Program-made: the position numbers and the translations under genes
Source: Gemmatimonadaceae bacterium
GTDB lineage: Bacteria; Gemmatimonadota; Gemmatimonadetes; Gemmatimonadales; Gemmatimonadaceae
NCBI GenBank assembly: GCA_025936015.1
Contig: JAICUE010000066.1
Coordinates: forward strand, 1-9,913
Length of the DNA stretch: 9,913 bases
Reading direction: 5' to 3'
The notes under the pieces: generated by a model
What the model was told of the DNA's origin: nothing
The model's database searches: none
The model's input: the letters and a program-made list of their open reading frames with translations, nothing else
Shown here: positions 1 to 6,485 of the stretch, one piece after another
Numbering within the stretch: the stretch's first letter is position 1
Layout: every line of letters begins with the position of its first letter

Positions 1-431
1 CGCTTCGCCGCGACGAGGAGCACCTGCATCTCGTCGCCGCCGCCATCGGGATCGAGGATCTGGAAATCCAGCTCGACCGATTCCATGTCGAAGGGCACGT
101 GCTGCTCCGCTTCCCACCGCATCAGCTCACGCGCCTGCGCTTCCTTGACGCGCTCGATCTGGATCTTCTTGATGATCACGTCGCGCCCGCCGACGGCGGT
201 GACGACGTTCTTCGACTTCACCCCCGCGGCCGAGAGCGCGCCACGGACCGCATCGGAGACGATGCCCGGGTCCATGACTTCGCCTTCGACGATCGCATCA
301 GCGAGCAGCGGAGTGATCGCGACCTTCACGAGCTCCGGCTGTTTCTTGGAGTGATCGACGACTGCAACCTTGATCAGCCCTGAGCCGATATCGAGGCCGA
401 TCGTCGTCTTCTTGCCACCGAAGAGCGCCAT
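1..431 (-). CDS. pilM: PilM, type IV pilus assembly actin-like ATPase (5' part, cut by window edge)
   Basis: First 143 codons of PilM; the gene continues beyond base 1. PilM is a cytoplasmic FtsA/actin-like nucleotide-binding protein that docks on the PilN tail and links the inner-membrane PilNOP platform to the pilus motor. The start reads MALFGGKKTTIGLDIGSGLI, with the phosphate-1 loop of the actin fold at about residues 11-25. It is followed by the family's GGRDVIIKKI and the MRWEAEQHVPFD segment (about residues 104-115), all typical of PilM. The ATG at 431 gives the canonical N-terminus; no good Shine-Dalgarno precedes it, only a pyrimidine-rich stretch. An intrinsic terminator at 531-568 separates it from the minor-pilin genes, so it needs its own promoter in about 432-530. 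The best I see there is a poor -35/-10-like pair (TTGCTG at 517-512, TAGAAA at 493-488, spacing 18), too weak to call. In other genomes pilN, pilO, pilP and pilQ follow. Identity is near certain from motif order. Confidence 0.95.
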   Translation of the reverse strand, partial: MALFGGKKTTIGLDIGSGLIKVAVVDHSKKQPELVKVAITPLLADAIVEGEVMDPGIVSDAVRGALSAAGVKSKNVVTAVGGRDVIIKKIQIERVKEAQARELMRWEAEQHVPFDMESVELDFQILDPDGGGDEMQVLLVAAK

Positions 432-530
432 GGATGTAGCAGGGGAAAGAGAGGCAACGCGGGACACTGTGACCGGCGGAGCGGTCGTTTCTACCGAACA
501 CACGAGCCGGGCAGCAAATGGTAACAGGGG

Positions 531-568
531 AAAAACAAGTGGCGCGCCCGATGTGCGGGGCGCGCCAC
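531..568 (-). terminator. Rho-independent terminator after the minor-pilin operon
   Basis: On the minus strand a perfect 11-bp stem (GTGGCGCGCCC, 568-558, pairing with GGGCGCGCCAC, 549-539) with an 8-nt loop is followed directly by TTGTTTTT (538-531). GC-rich stem plus U-tract is the classic intrinsic terminator. It lies about 50 nt past the stop of the PilX-like gene and upstream of pilM, so it ends the fimT-pilV-pilW-pilX transcript and insulates pilM. Confidence 0.9.
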
Positions 569-614
569 CCGAGTCTGCGCGCGCCTTACGCTCGCGCGTT
601 GCACACCGGAAGCG

Positions 615-1766
615 CTACCACATCTCCGCCCAGGCGCGCTTCTTCGCCGGGACGAGTCGCGCCGAGCCACGCAGGGCGGTCTCGAGTGCGCACTTCGAGT
701 ACTGGAAGTCCGCGTTGCCGAGGATTGCGCTGCCATCCGCGTTGGTCTCGTTGATGGCGGCGTTCGCCGCCATCACCGCGCCGGAGATCATCGGATTGCC
801 GTTACCGCGCATGATCTTGTCGCGGATGATGATCAGGCCATTGAACTGGAAGTTGCCGTTCACCTGAAGGCTCCCATCGATCAGCAGGATTCCCTGCCCT
901 CGCCCGTTGTTCACGTGGAAGTCCGTCGTGACGTGGATGATCGGGAAGTACGTCTGGCATCCAGCGACGCCGGTGCCGTCGTGAAGCGGCTCTCCCCAGT
1001 TGGTCAGGTTGTATGGGCTCGCGATGTTGCACGTCGTCGCCGTGCCCTGCGGCAGGGGATCGAGATCGCCGTTGATCGTGATGTCGGCGTTGTTGACGAG
1101 GCTCGTCCACGTCTCATCGCCGTACTTCACGTAGGTGCCGCTGCTGCCGGCGTTCGAATCCGCGTAGGTCGCCGGGTTGCCGATGACGTTCTGGGTTTTC
1201 TGCACGGTCACGGTCGTGCCCGGAGCGTATGACACAGCCGTGGTGTCGCGACCCGGATAGCTTGCGCAGTCCCAGCCGGCCGGATCGACGTTCTGGCCGC
1301 TCACGACGGCGCTTCCCTTCACGTAGCCGCCGCCGGCGAGCGTCAGCGCGCCGCCGACTTTCACCGCGGGATAGGCGAGGCGCATGACCGCGCTCGTCCG
1401 GCGGCTGGTCTCGACGGTCGTGTTCGCCCCGGCGACGCCCTCCGAGACGAACCAGTAGCTGTAGTCGTTCAAGCGCGTCACCCGCACGCTCGACGTGGCG
1501 CCATCGCCGGTGCTGTAGGCGAAGGTGGTGTCCTTGCCAACCGAGATCGCGAGGTTGAGCTTCTGGTCCCACCCGCCCATGGTCTTGTTCAACCCGTATT
1601 CCGCCGCCGTGAATGCGCGCTGGGCGACGAGCGAGTTGCGGCCGATCTTGAAGTCCTGGTTCGACGCGAAGAAGGCACCGGCGATCAGCGCGCCGATGAC
1701 GACGATCGCGAAGATCGACATCGCGAGCGCCATGCCTTCACGGTTGTTCCGGTATATGGTACGCAT
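615..1766 (-). CDS. PilX-like minor pilin (PilX N-terminal domain), 383 aa
   Basis: Large minor pilin, last gene of the minor-pilin operon. The N-terminus MRTIYRNNREG is followed by a MALAM.. hydrophobic helix (about residues 12-34): a class III prepilin leader cut after G11. Position +5 of the mature protein is Met instead of Glu, as known for the tip pseudopilin GspK, which fits a PilX/GspK role at the pilus tip. The remainder is about 340 residues, long for a minor pilin and rich in Gly, Asn, Thr and Ser. Near residues 295-365 short hydrophobic strands alternate with Asn/Gly turns (GILLIDGSLQVNGNFQFNG, then a similar GNPMISGAVMAANAAIN unit), suggesting a beta-helix-like C-terminus. The ATG at 1766 has GGAG about 8 nt upstream and lies 29 nt after the pilW-like stop. 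An in-frame extension to 2240 is open but overlaps pilW and lacks pilin features, so it is rejected. No PilY1 adhesin gene follows. Assignment by N-terminal motif and position. Confidence 0.85.
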   Translation of the reverse strand: MRTIYRNNREGMALAMSIFAIVVIGALIAGAFFASNQDFKIGRNSLVAQRAFTAAEYGLNKTMGGWDQKLNLAISVGKDTTFAYSTGDGATSSVRVTRLNDYSYWFVSEGVAGANTTVETSRRTSAVMRLAYPAVKVGGALTLAGGGYVKGSAVVSGQNVDPAGWDCASYPGRDTTAVSYAPGTTVTVQKTQNVIGNPATYADSNAGSSGTYVKYGDETWTSLVNNADITINGDLDPLPQGTATTCNIASPYNLTNWGEPLHDGTGVAGCQTYFPIIHVTTDFHVNNGRGQGILLIDGSLQVNGNFQFNGLIIIRDKIMRGNGNPMISGAVMAANAAINETNADGSAILGNADFQYSKCALETALRGSARLVPAKKRAWAEMW

Positions 1767-1778
1767 GTTCGTCTCCAA

Positions 1779-1786
1779 CGTTAGGC
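1779..1786 (+). repeat. Octamer CGTTAGGC / GCCTAACG, copy 1 (pilW-pilX gap)
   Basis: One of seven exact copies of this octamer in the window (others at 3886, 5078, 5869, 7593, 7863 and 9645). This copy lies in the 29-nt gap before the PilX-like gene, next to its GGAG ribosome site; the minus strand reads GCCTAACG. Confidence 0.7.
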
Positions 1787-1795
1787 GCGCGCCGG

Positions 1796-2716
1796 CTACT
1801 GCCGGTCGCGCAGCGCGATCGTGACCTTCATGTAATCGCTGTACACAGCGGCCTTGCCGCCGCCGAGGGCGACGGCGCTCTGCGTCTGGCCGTGAATGAA
1901 CATCTCGACGCGGGCGACTTTGGTCGGCGTCGCCGTGACCGCCCCGGTCGAATCGCGATAAACGAAGCTGACACCGCTGTTGACTGTGTCGTTCGCGACG
2001 TATGGCTTGTAGGGACCGGAGACCGGCTGCACGGCATCGCACGATGTCTGGTCGCCGCGGCACTCGCGGTAACCCATCCACCACAGCCCGTCGGTGGCCG
2101 ACTTGTAAAGCGAGTACTTGACCTCGCGCGCCATCCGTAACGGCGCACCGTCGATGATCGTGCCGCTCAATGGCGAGCTGAAGGTGTAGATGTAGCGATA
2201 CTTCGTCGCATCGAGCACCGCATCGGTGAACGAGGTGCATCCGACCAGCGTCGAGTCGATCGCGCTGATGGTGTTCACCGTCCAGTCGTCGTCCTGGTTA
2301 CCGGCGGTCTTGTCATCGAAGATGATGATGACGTCGTGGACCTTGGGTCGGGTGAGGAATGTCGTGAAGTAGCGGTTCTTCGCGAGATTCAACGGCGGGA
2401 TCGTGATGCTGTTGGTCGTATGCGAACAGACGATCGCACTGCCGATATTCCCGCGAACGTCGAGTGCGGAGTCGCTCATCGCGAGAATGTCTCCACCAAC
2501 TGACGAGACGCCGCGCACGTCGACCGGCACGACCGCCGCCGCCTGACGAATCTGCTGGCGAGTGTCGATCACGTCAGTGGCGCTGCGATAGAACTGCTGC
2601 TGGCGCATCACGACCGTCATGATCCCGGTCGCGACGATGCCGAGGAGCACCAGCGCGACCATGATCTCGATCAGCGAAAAGCCGCGGCGCCGGGCCGGAC
2701 TCAGATTGGATCGCAT
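1796..2716 (-). CDS. PilW-like minor pilin (GspJ position), 306 aa
   Basis: Minor pilin predicted to join the priming complex that starts pilus assembly. The class III leader MRSNLSPARRRG is followed by FSLIEIMVALVLLGIVATGI: cleavage after G12, Glu at +5, then the conserved hydrophobic helix (about residues 13-35). The next segment (QQQFYRSATDVIDTRQQIRQAAAVVPVDVRGV) is the amphipathic alpha-1C typical of PilW/GspJ proteins, and the remaining 230 or so residues form a variable globular head with several Cys. The ATG at 2716 overlaps the end of the pilV-like gene by 16 nt and is preceded by GGAG about 6 nt upstream, so translation is probably coupled. Third of four minor pilins; the order H-I-J-K mirrors type II secretion pseudopilin operons. 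Naming as PilW rests on size, N-terminus and position. Confidence 0.85.
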   Translation of the reverse strand: MRSNLSPARRRGFSLIEIMVALVLLGIVATGIMTVVMRQQQFYRSATDVIDTRQQIRQAAAVVPVDVRGVSSVGGDILAMSDSALDVRGNIGSAIVCSHTTNSITIPPLNLAKNRYFTTFLTRPKVHDVIIIFDDKTAGNQDDDWTVNTISAIDSTLVGCTSFTDAVLDATKYRYIYTFSSPLSGTIIDGAPLRMAREVKYSLYKSATDGLWWMGYRECRGDQTSCDAVQPVSGPYKPYVANDTVNSGVSFVYRDSTGAVTATPTKVARVEMFIHGQTQSAVALGGGKAAVYSDYMKVTIALRDRQ

Positions 2717-3099
2717 GGATACTCCGTGATGTATGTCTGGCTCTTGTTCTTGCCGCGCACGATGTAGACGATGGAGTCCTTGACGACGAGCACGTGGCTG
2801 CCGGCCGTACCGGTCACCTTCCAGTATTCGCGCACGTTACGGGTCGCGACTCCGGCGGCGGGGCCCGACGAATCCTTCATCGCGACGCAGTTGCCCGAAC
2901 GGATGCGTTCCATCCGTGAGTAGGCGATGTTCGCGGCCACCGATTGGTGGACGGCGCCGGTCATCTGGCGGACGACGACACCAGCCGTCGCCGCGAGGCC
3001 AAGAATACCGATCGAGAGGATGACGATCGCGACCATCACTTCGACGATGGTGAAGCCGTCGCGCTTTGTCGCGATCACATCATGATTTGCAGTTGTCAT
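2701..3099 (-). CDS. pilV: PilV-like minor pilin (GspI position), 132 aa
   Basis: Minor pilin of the PilV/GspI type. The leader MTTANHDVIATKRDG is followed by FTIVEVMVAIVILSIGILGLAATAG: cleavage after G15, Glu at +5, helix about residues 16-40, with the long Ile/Leu/Gly-rich run typical of PilV. A Cys at SGNC and another at the C-terminal EYPCDPI could form a disulphide. I chose the ATG at 3099 because it overlaps the stop of the preceding fimT-like gene as TGATG, a common re-initiation arrangement. An in-frame ATG at 3108 (adding MCV) is possible, but neither start has a strong Shine-Dalgarno. The 3' end overlaps the pilW-like gene by 16 nt. Second gene of the four-gene minor-pilin operon. 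Confidence 0.85.
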   Translation of the reverse strand: MTTANHDVIATKRDGFTIVEVMVAIVILSIGILGLAATAGVVVRQMTGAVHQSVAANIAYSRMERIRSGNCVAMKDSSGPAAGVATRNVREYWKVTGTAGSHVLVVKDSIVYIVRGKNKSQTYITEYPCDPI

Positions 3100-3545
3100 C
3101 ACGCACATCCATGTCGATTGACGAGGCCGATCGGCGAGATGCAGAGCGAGTCGGTGAGCGCTCGCCTGGTGAACCTGACGTGGTTCCCCGAGTTCGACGT
3201 CATCCCTCTGCCGTCGAAGGTGATCGAAATGTTGCCGGAGATGATCTTGACCCCGAACTGGTTGTAGAGATTGATCGTCGGGCCCTTGGCCGTCTCGGTC
3301 GCGCCGCTGAACGTCGTCACGCGCATCGAATCGCCCTGGAGGTAGAAGCGCGACTGCTTCCCGGTCGCGATCGCGGCGGCACGGGCGGCCGAGAGCTTGG
3401 CCTCGATACCGTCCTTCGCCGACCGCATCTGGTTGCGATCGTTCATGTTTCCCATCTTCGGAAATGCCATCATCGCGACAATCGCCATGATCGACATGAC
3501 GATGATGATCTCGATCAGGCTCATCCCACGGCGGTTCTTTTTCAT
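3099..3545 (-). CDS. FimT/GspH-like minor pseudopilin, 148 aa
   Basis: First gene of the minor-pilin operon. The short basic leader MKKNRRG is followed by MSLIEIIIVMSIMAIVAMMAFPKM: cleavage after G7 and Glu at +5. The next segment (RSAKDGIEAKLSAARAAAIATGKQ) matches the FimT/GspH pattern of an Ala/Arg-rich amphipathic helix leading into a beta-rich head. The C-terminus carries two Cys (CISPIGLVNRHGC), probably a disulphide. FimT-type proteins are known as minor pilins, and in some competent bacteria they bind DNA. The ATG at 3545 has GAGG at good spacing; the ORF is open to 3611, but that upstream part lacks pilin features and overlaps the promoter region. The stop overlaps the pilV-like start by one base (TGATG). 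Confidence 0.88.
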   Translation of the reverse strand: MKKNRRGMSLIEIIIVMSIMAIVAMMAFPKMGNMNDRNQMRSAKDGIEAKLSAARAAAIATGKQSRFYLQGDSMRVTTFSGATETAKGPTINLYNQFGVKIISGNISITFDGRGMTSNSGNHVRFTRRALTDSLCISPIGLVNRHGCA

Positions 3546-3578
3546 TGGGCCCTCGGGTGTTCTCCGAGCCTCGCCAAC

Positions 3579-3593
3579 GCGCGATCGGTGCCA
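3579..3593 (-). promoter_or_regulatory. Candidate sigma54 (-24/-12) promoter of the minor-pilin operon
   Basis: Minus-strand TGGCACCGATCGCGC: a perfect -24 box (TGGCAC, 3593-3588), then N5, then GCGC in place of TTGC. The invariant GG-N10-GC spacing of sigma54 promoters is kept, but both T's of the -12 box are missing. Transcription would start near 3568, leaving a leader of about 23 nt before the fimT-like ATG that contains its GAGG ribosome site. The neighbouring gene encodes a sigma54 activator, which raises plausibility. No convincing sigma70 promoter was seen in this gap. Confidence 0.4.
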
Positions 3594-3624
3594 GCAGTCA
3601 ACGTGTTTCATGTCAGTGAGTTAC

Positions 3625-3639
3625 GCTGCGATACGCAGC
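3625..3639. repeat. Short palindrome upstream of the minor-pilin operon
   Basis: GCTGCG-ATA-CGCAGC, a perfect 6-bp inverted repeat with a 3-nt centre, about 40 bp upstream of the -24 element. It could be an operator half-site pair or a small hairpin. There is no direct evidence of function. Confidence 0.4.
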
Positions 3640-3660
3640 CGGATGAGCGCAAATTTGTTT

Positions 3661-3691
3661 CGGATTCGCAACTTCTTGCGTAGCGAATCCG
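3661..3691. repeat. 9-bp inverted repeat: candidate activator (enhancer) site or weak terminator
   Basis: CGGATTCGC (3661-3669) and GCGAATCCG (3683-3691) are perfect inverted copies separated by 13 bp. The repeat abuts the stop codon of the NtrC-type regulator and lies about 80 bp upstream of the candidate -24 box of the minor-pilin operon, roughly where NtrC-type proteins bind upstream activating sequences. It could instead be a hairpin ending the regulator transcript, but no T-tract follows on the minus strand (it reads AAACAAATTT), so terminator function is doubtful. Confidence 0.5.
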
Positions 3692-5074
3692 CTACTCGAG
3701 ACCATACTCCCTGATCTTGTACAGCAGCGCGCGATGGGAGAGATCGAGCAGCTGGGCGGCCCGCGTTCGGTTGCCCGCGGTGCGCTCGAGGGCTTGCGCG
3801 ATGAGCTCGCGCTCGAGCGATTCGGTGCGCCGTTTCACCGACAGGTCCTCGCCGGCGACGGCGTCAGGCACGCCGCCCGCCCTGCCGTTAGGCGCGGGAG
3901 TCCTGGCACCCCCGGTGACTTCAGCCGGGAGCTGGGCGACGTCGATGCGCGCGTCGTCGGTCAGCACGAGTGCACGCTCCATCACGTTCTCGAGCTCGCG
4001 GACATTTCCCGGCCACGCGTATTCGAGGAGTGCACGCATCGCCGCCGGCGTGATCACCGGCGAGGGCATCTTCAGCCGCGTCGCGTGCGACGCCGCAAAA
4101 TGCCGCGCGAGCTCGGCGATGTCCTCGCGCCGGTCGCGCAGCGCCGGCAAATGCAGCCGCACGACGTTCACGCGGTAATAGAGATCGGCCCGGAAGCGCG
4201 CGGCTGCGACCTCCGCCTCGAGATCGCGCGAGGTCGCGGCGACGACGCGCACGTCGACGCGCCGTGACGCATTGTCGCCGACGCGGCGGATCTCGCCCTC
4301 CTGCAGGACCCGCAGGAGCTTGACCTGCAGCGGTAGTGGCAGCTCGCCGATCTCGTCGAGGAAGATCGTCCCGCCGTCCGCTTCCTCGAACAAGCCGCGA
4401 CGCTCCTGCGCGGCGCCGGTGAAGGCACCGCGAGCGTGGCCGAAGAGTTCACTCTCGAGCAGGGCATCGGGAATCGCGGCGCAGTTCACCGCGATGAAGG
4501 CCGCGCTCGCGCGGGGACTGGCGGAGTGAACGAGTCTGGCGATCAACTCCTTTCCCGTTCCGCTCTCGCCCGTGACGAGTACCGTCGACGGATGCTTCGC
4601 GACCTTGCGCGCGATCGTGACGACCTGGCGCAACGCCGGGCTGTGGCCGACGACGCCGTCGGCGCCACGGAGGACGCCGAGCTCCTCGCTCAGCCGCGCG
4701 ACTTCGTTGCGCAGGCTTTCGCGCTCGATGGCCTTCCGGATCACGAGCTGCAGCTGGTCGGCCCGGAACGGCTTGGCGATGTAGTCGTATGCGCCGCGGC
4801 GCAGCGCTTCGATCGCCGCTTCATCATCGCCGTAGGCGCTCATCATGACCACCAGCGCGCGGCCCGCTGCCGCGCGATACCGATCGAGGAAGGTCAGCCC
4901 GTCCATCGACGGCATCCGCACATCGCAGACGATGATCGACGCGTCCGCGGCCGCGAGGCTGGCAAGAGCGGTCGCACCGTCCGCTGCCGCCTCGACATCG
5001 TGCCCGTCCTCGCGGAGGATCAGCGAGATGGTGTGTCGAAGCCCTGGTTCGTCATCGATGACCAGAATGCGCAT
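3692..5074 (-). CDS. NtrC/PilR-type sigma54-dependent response regulator, 460 aa
   Basis: Cytoplasmic transcription activator and partner of the kinase just upstream. Receiver domain about residues 1-120: acidic pocket D7/D8, phospho-acceptor D51 (CDVRMP), S79 and K101 (KPF). The sigma54-interacting AAA+ domain spans about 142-370: Walker A GESGTGKE (169-176), intact GAFTGA loop (216-221), Walker B TIFLDE (236-241) and WPGNVRELENV (354-363). A linker rich in Pro/Gly/Ala is followed by a Fis-type helix-turn-helix (about 430-459, AGNRTRAAQLL). The intact GAFTGA means it should open sigma54 promoters by ATP hydrolysis. The ATG at 5074 is 5 nt after the kinase stop, so the two genes are co-transcribed. 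Lying between pilA and the minor pilins, both with -24/-12-like elements upstream, it is the best candidate regulator of pilin expression (PilR-like). Family is certain; the PilR role is inferred from context. Confidence 0.93.
   Translation of the reverse strand: MRILVIDDEPGLRHTISLILREDGHDVEAAADGATALASLAAADASIIVCDVRMPSMDGLTFLDRYRAAAGRALVVMMSAYGDDEAAIEALRRGAYDYIAKPFRADQLQLVIRKAIERESLRNEVARLSEELGVLRGADGVVGHSPALRQVVTIARKVAKHPSTVLVTGESGTGKELIARLVHSASPRASAAFIAVNCAAIPDALLESELFGHARGAFTGAAQERRGLFEEADGGTIFLDEIGELPLPLQVKLLRVLQEGEIRRVGDNASRRVDVRVVAATSRDLEAEVAAARFRADLYYRVNVVRLHLPALRDRREDIAELARHFAASHATRLKMPSPVITPAAMRALLEYAWPGNVRELENVMERALVLTDDARIDVAQLPAEVTGGARTPAPNGRAGGVPDAVAGEDLSVKRRTESLERELIAQALERTAGNRTRAAQLLDLSHRALLYKIREYGLE
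3886..3893 (+). repeat. Octamer CGTTAGGC / GCCTAACG, copy 2 (linker of NtrC-type regulator)
   Basis: Exact copy inside the regulator gene, encoding Pro-Asn in the variable Pro/Gly linker before the Fis-type domain, where protein sequence is least constrained. Confidence 0.7.
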
Positions 5075-5077
5075 CGT

Positions 5078-5085
5078 GCCTAACG
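5078..5085 (-). repeat. Octamer CGTTAGGC / GCCTAACG, copy 3 (kinase stop codon)
   Basis: Exact copy whose TAG is the stop codon of the histidine kinase (CGT TAG GC) and whose AGG lies about 6 nt before the ATG of the response regulator, so it may also serve as a weak ribosome site. Confidence 0.7.
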
Positions 5086-6348
5086 TGCGCCGCTGGTGGC
5101 CGGCATGGGCGCCTGCAGCACCGCGTGATTGCCGGCCTTCACCGGCGTGAGCGACACGGCGGCGATCGGGAGCAGCACATGAAAAGCCGCCCCTCCCTCG
5201 CGCGCTCGCTGCACCCAGATGGTGCCGTGCAGGTCCGCCACGACGCGCGCGACGATCGCCAGGCCAAGGCCGGTGCCCTGCCCCGGCGCCTTGGTCGTGA
5301 AGTACGGATCGAACACGCGTTCGGCATCTTCCTCGTCGATCCCCGGCCCGCTGTCGGCGACGACGAGCTTCACGATCTCGGAAGGGCGTGTCGTCTCGAG
5401 CCAGTGCTGCACGCGTGGCGTCGGCTGCCGGTTGACGACGGTCCGCTCCGGATCGGTCTCGCGCCTGATGATGCTGTCGGCGAGCGCGTCGTGCGCGAGG
5501 CGATGGGTCACTATGGCGATGCGCCCGTTTCGCTCGATCGCATCGGCGGCGTTGAGGAGGAGATTGACGAGCATCTGCTCGATCTCGTGCCGCTCGCCGC
5601 GAATGAATGCCGGCCCGTCGGCGAGCGAGAGGGTGAGCTCGACTCGTCGAAGCACCCCCTGATCCGCCAGCAGCTGCGTTGCCGAGCGGGCGACGTCATT
5701 GAGGTCGGCGCGTCCAGCGGTCTGGCGGCGTGGACGCGCGTAGTCGAGCATTCCGCGGACGATGCGATCGATGCGTGCGCTCTCGCGCTCGAGACCGTCG
5801 AGGATTTCCGCGGCCACCGGATCGGCGCCACTCTGCTTGCGGAGCACGTGTGTGTAGCCGATGATCGCGCCTAACGGGTTGCCGATCTCGTGCGCGATTC
5901 CCGCAGCAAGCCTGCCGATGCCGGCGAGCTTCTCGGCGCGCACGCGCTGCGCGTGCTCGGCGAGCAGATGGTCGGTCATGCGGTTGATGCTCTTCGCGAG
6001 CGTGGCCAGCTCGCGAGTCGACGCGTCGGGCACGCGGCGTGACAGGTCGCCGGCGGCGATGGCCGAGGTCGCCTCGACTGCAGCCATCAATGGTGCGGTG
6101 ACGACGCGCTTCAACTGGTGTGCACCAAGGGCGACGAAGACCGCCACGTCTCCCGCGACGAGCAACACGAGCCAGAGCGCGCTCTGCTCCGTATCGATGA
6201 ACTCCCAGAACATGACGACGCTCAGCACCGCGACGACGAGCGCCGCGGCGGCGAGGAGGCCAAGGCCCACGAGCAGCTCGGCACGGGCGGACGAAAGCTG
6301 GCGCGCCCGCGGGCGGCTGGGAGGAAGCTCGGTGTGGAGGGGGACCAT
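5080..6348 (-). CDS. Membrane sensor histidine kinase (NtrB/PilS-like), 422 aa
   Basis: Sensor kinase that should phosphorylate the adjacent NtrC-type regulator. Two membrane helices (about 25-48 and 57-77) are separated by a loop of only about 8-10 residues, so there is almost no extracytoplasmic sensor domain. A HAMP-like linker (about 80-128) follows, then the dimerisation/phospho-acceptor domain with H153 in AHEIGNP, and the ATPase domain: N-box VNLLLNAADAI (261-271), G1 DSGPGID (332-338), FDPYFTTK (346-353) and G2 GTGLGLAI (358-365). An extra stretch of about 45 residues (282-325) sits between N-box and G1. I chose the ATG at 6348. The ORF is open to 6471, but that start would lie across the pilA terminator hairpin, so it is unlikely; AGGA precedes 6348 at short spacing. 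The stop TAG lies in a copy of the CGTTAGGC octamer. The gene is directly downstream of pilA, and PilS kinases in other bacteria sense pilin in the membrane. Confidence 0.92.
   Translation of the reverse strand: MVPLHTELPPSRPRARQLSSARAELLVGLGLLAAAALVVAVLSVVMFWEFIDTEQSALWLVLLVAGDVAVFVALGAHQLKRVVTAPLMAAVEATSAIAAGDLSRRVPDASTRELATLAKSINRMTDHLLAEHAQRVRAEKLAGIGRLAAGIAHEIGNPLGAIIGYTHVLRKQSGADPVAAEILDGLERESARIDRIVRGMLDYARPRRQTAGRADLNDVARSATQLLADQGVLRRVELTLSLADGPAFIRGERHEIEQMLVNLLLNAADAIERNGRIAIVTHRLAHDALADSIIRRETDPERTVVNRQPTPRVQHWLETTRPSEIVKLVVADSGPGIDEEDAERVFDPYFTTKAPGQGTGLGLAIVARVVADLHGTIWVQRAREGGAAFHVLLPIAAVSLTPVKAGNHAVLQAPMPATSGAR
5869..5876 (-). repeat. Octamer CGTTAGGC / GCCTAACG, copy 4 (kinase H-box)
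   Basis: Exact copy in the kinase gene just after the phospho-acceptor His, read as CCG TTA GGC (Pro-Leu-Gly of HEIGNPLG). It uses the leucine codon TTA, expected to be rare in such GC-rich DNA. Confidence 0.7.
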
Positions 6349-6430
6349 GTCCTGTGAGGGACGACAGAACGGCACCCTCGTTACAGGACGTACGACGAGC
6401 GCCGGGATCGTCGCAGCGCTCGTCGGCTTA

Positions 6431-6467
6431 AATGAAAGAGGGGGCCGGGCGTGTCGCCCGGCCCCCT
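6431..6467 (-). terminator. Rho-independent terminator after pilA
   Basis: On the minus strand a perfect 12-bp stem, AGGGGGCCGGGC (6467-6456) pairing with GCCCGGCCCCCT (6450-6439), has a 5-nt loop and is followed by CTTTCATTT. It starts 18 nt past the pilA stop. It should end most pilA transcripts and limit read-through into the histidine kinase gene, a common way to keep a structural pilin far more abundant than downstream regulators. Confidence 0.9.
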
Positions 6468-6485
6468 GCAATCATCAGCTACGTC

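Noticed and set aside
1767..2240. In-frame upstream extension of the PilX-like gene (541 aa reading)
   Set aside because: It overlaps the well-supported pilW-like gene, is Arg-rich shadow coding, and would bury the class III prepilin leader at 1766 in the middle of the protein.
3546..3611. Start of the FimT-like gene at 3611
   Set aside because: The added 22 residues destroy the short basic prepilin leader and overlap the promoter region; ATG 3545 has a ribosome site.
6349..6471. Longer start for the histidine kinase (463 aa)
   Set aside because: The start would lie across the pilA terminator hairpin and the added residues look like no known domain; ATG 6348 is downstream of the terminator.
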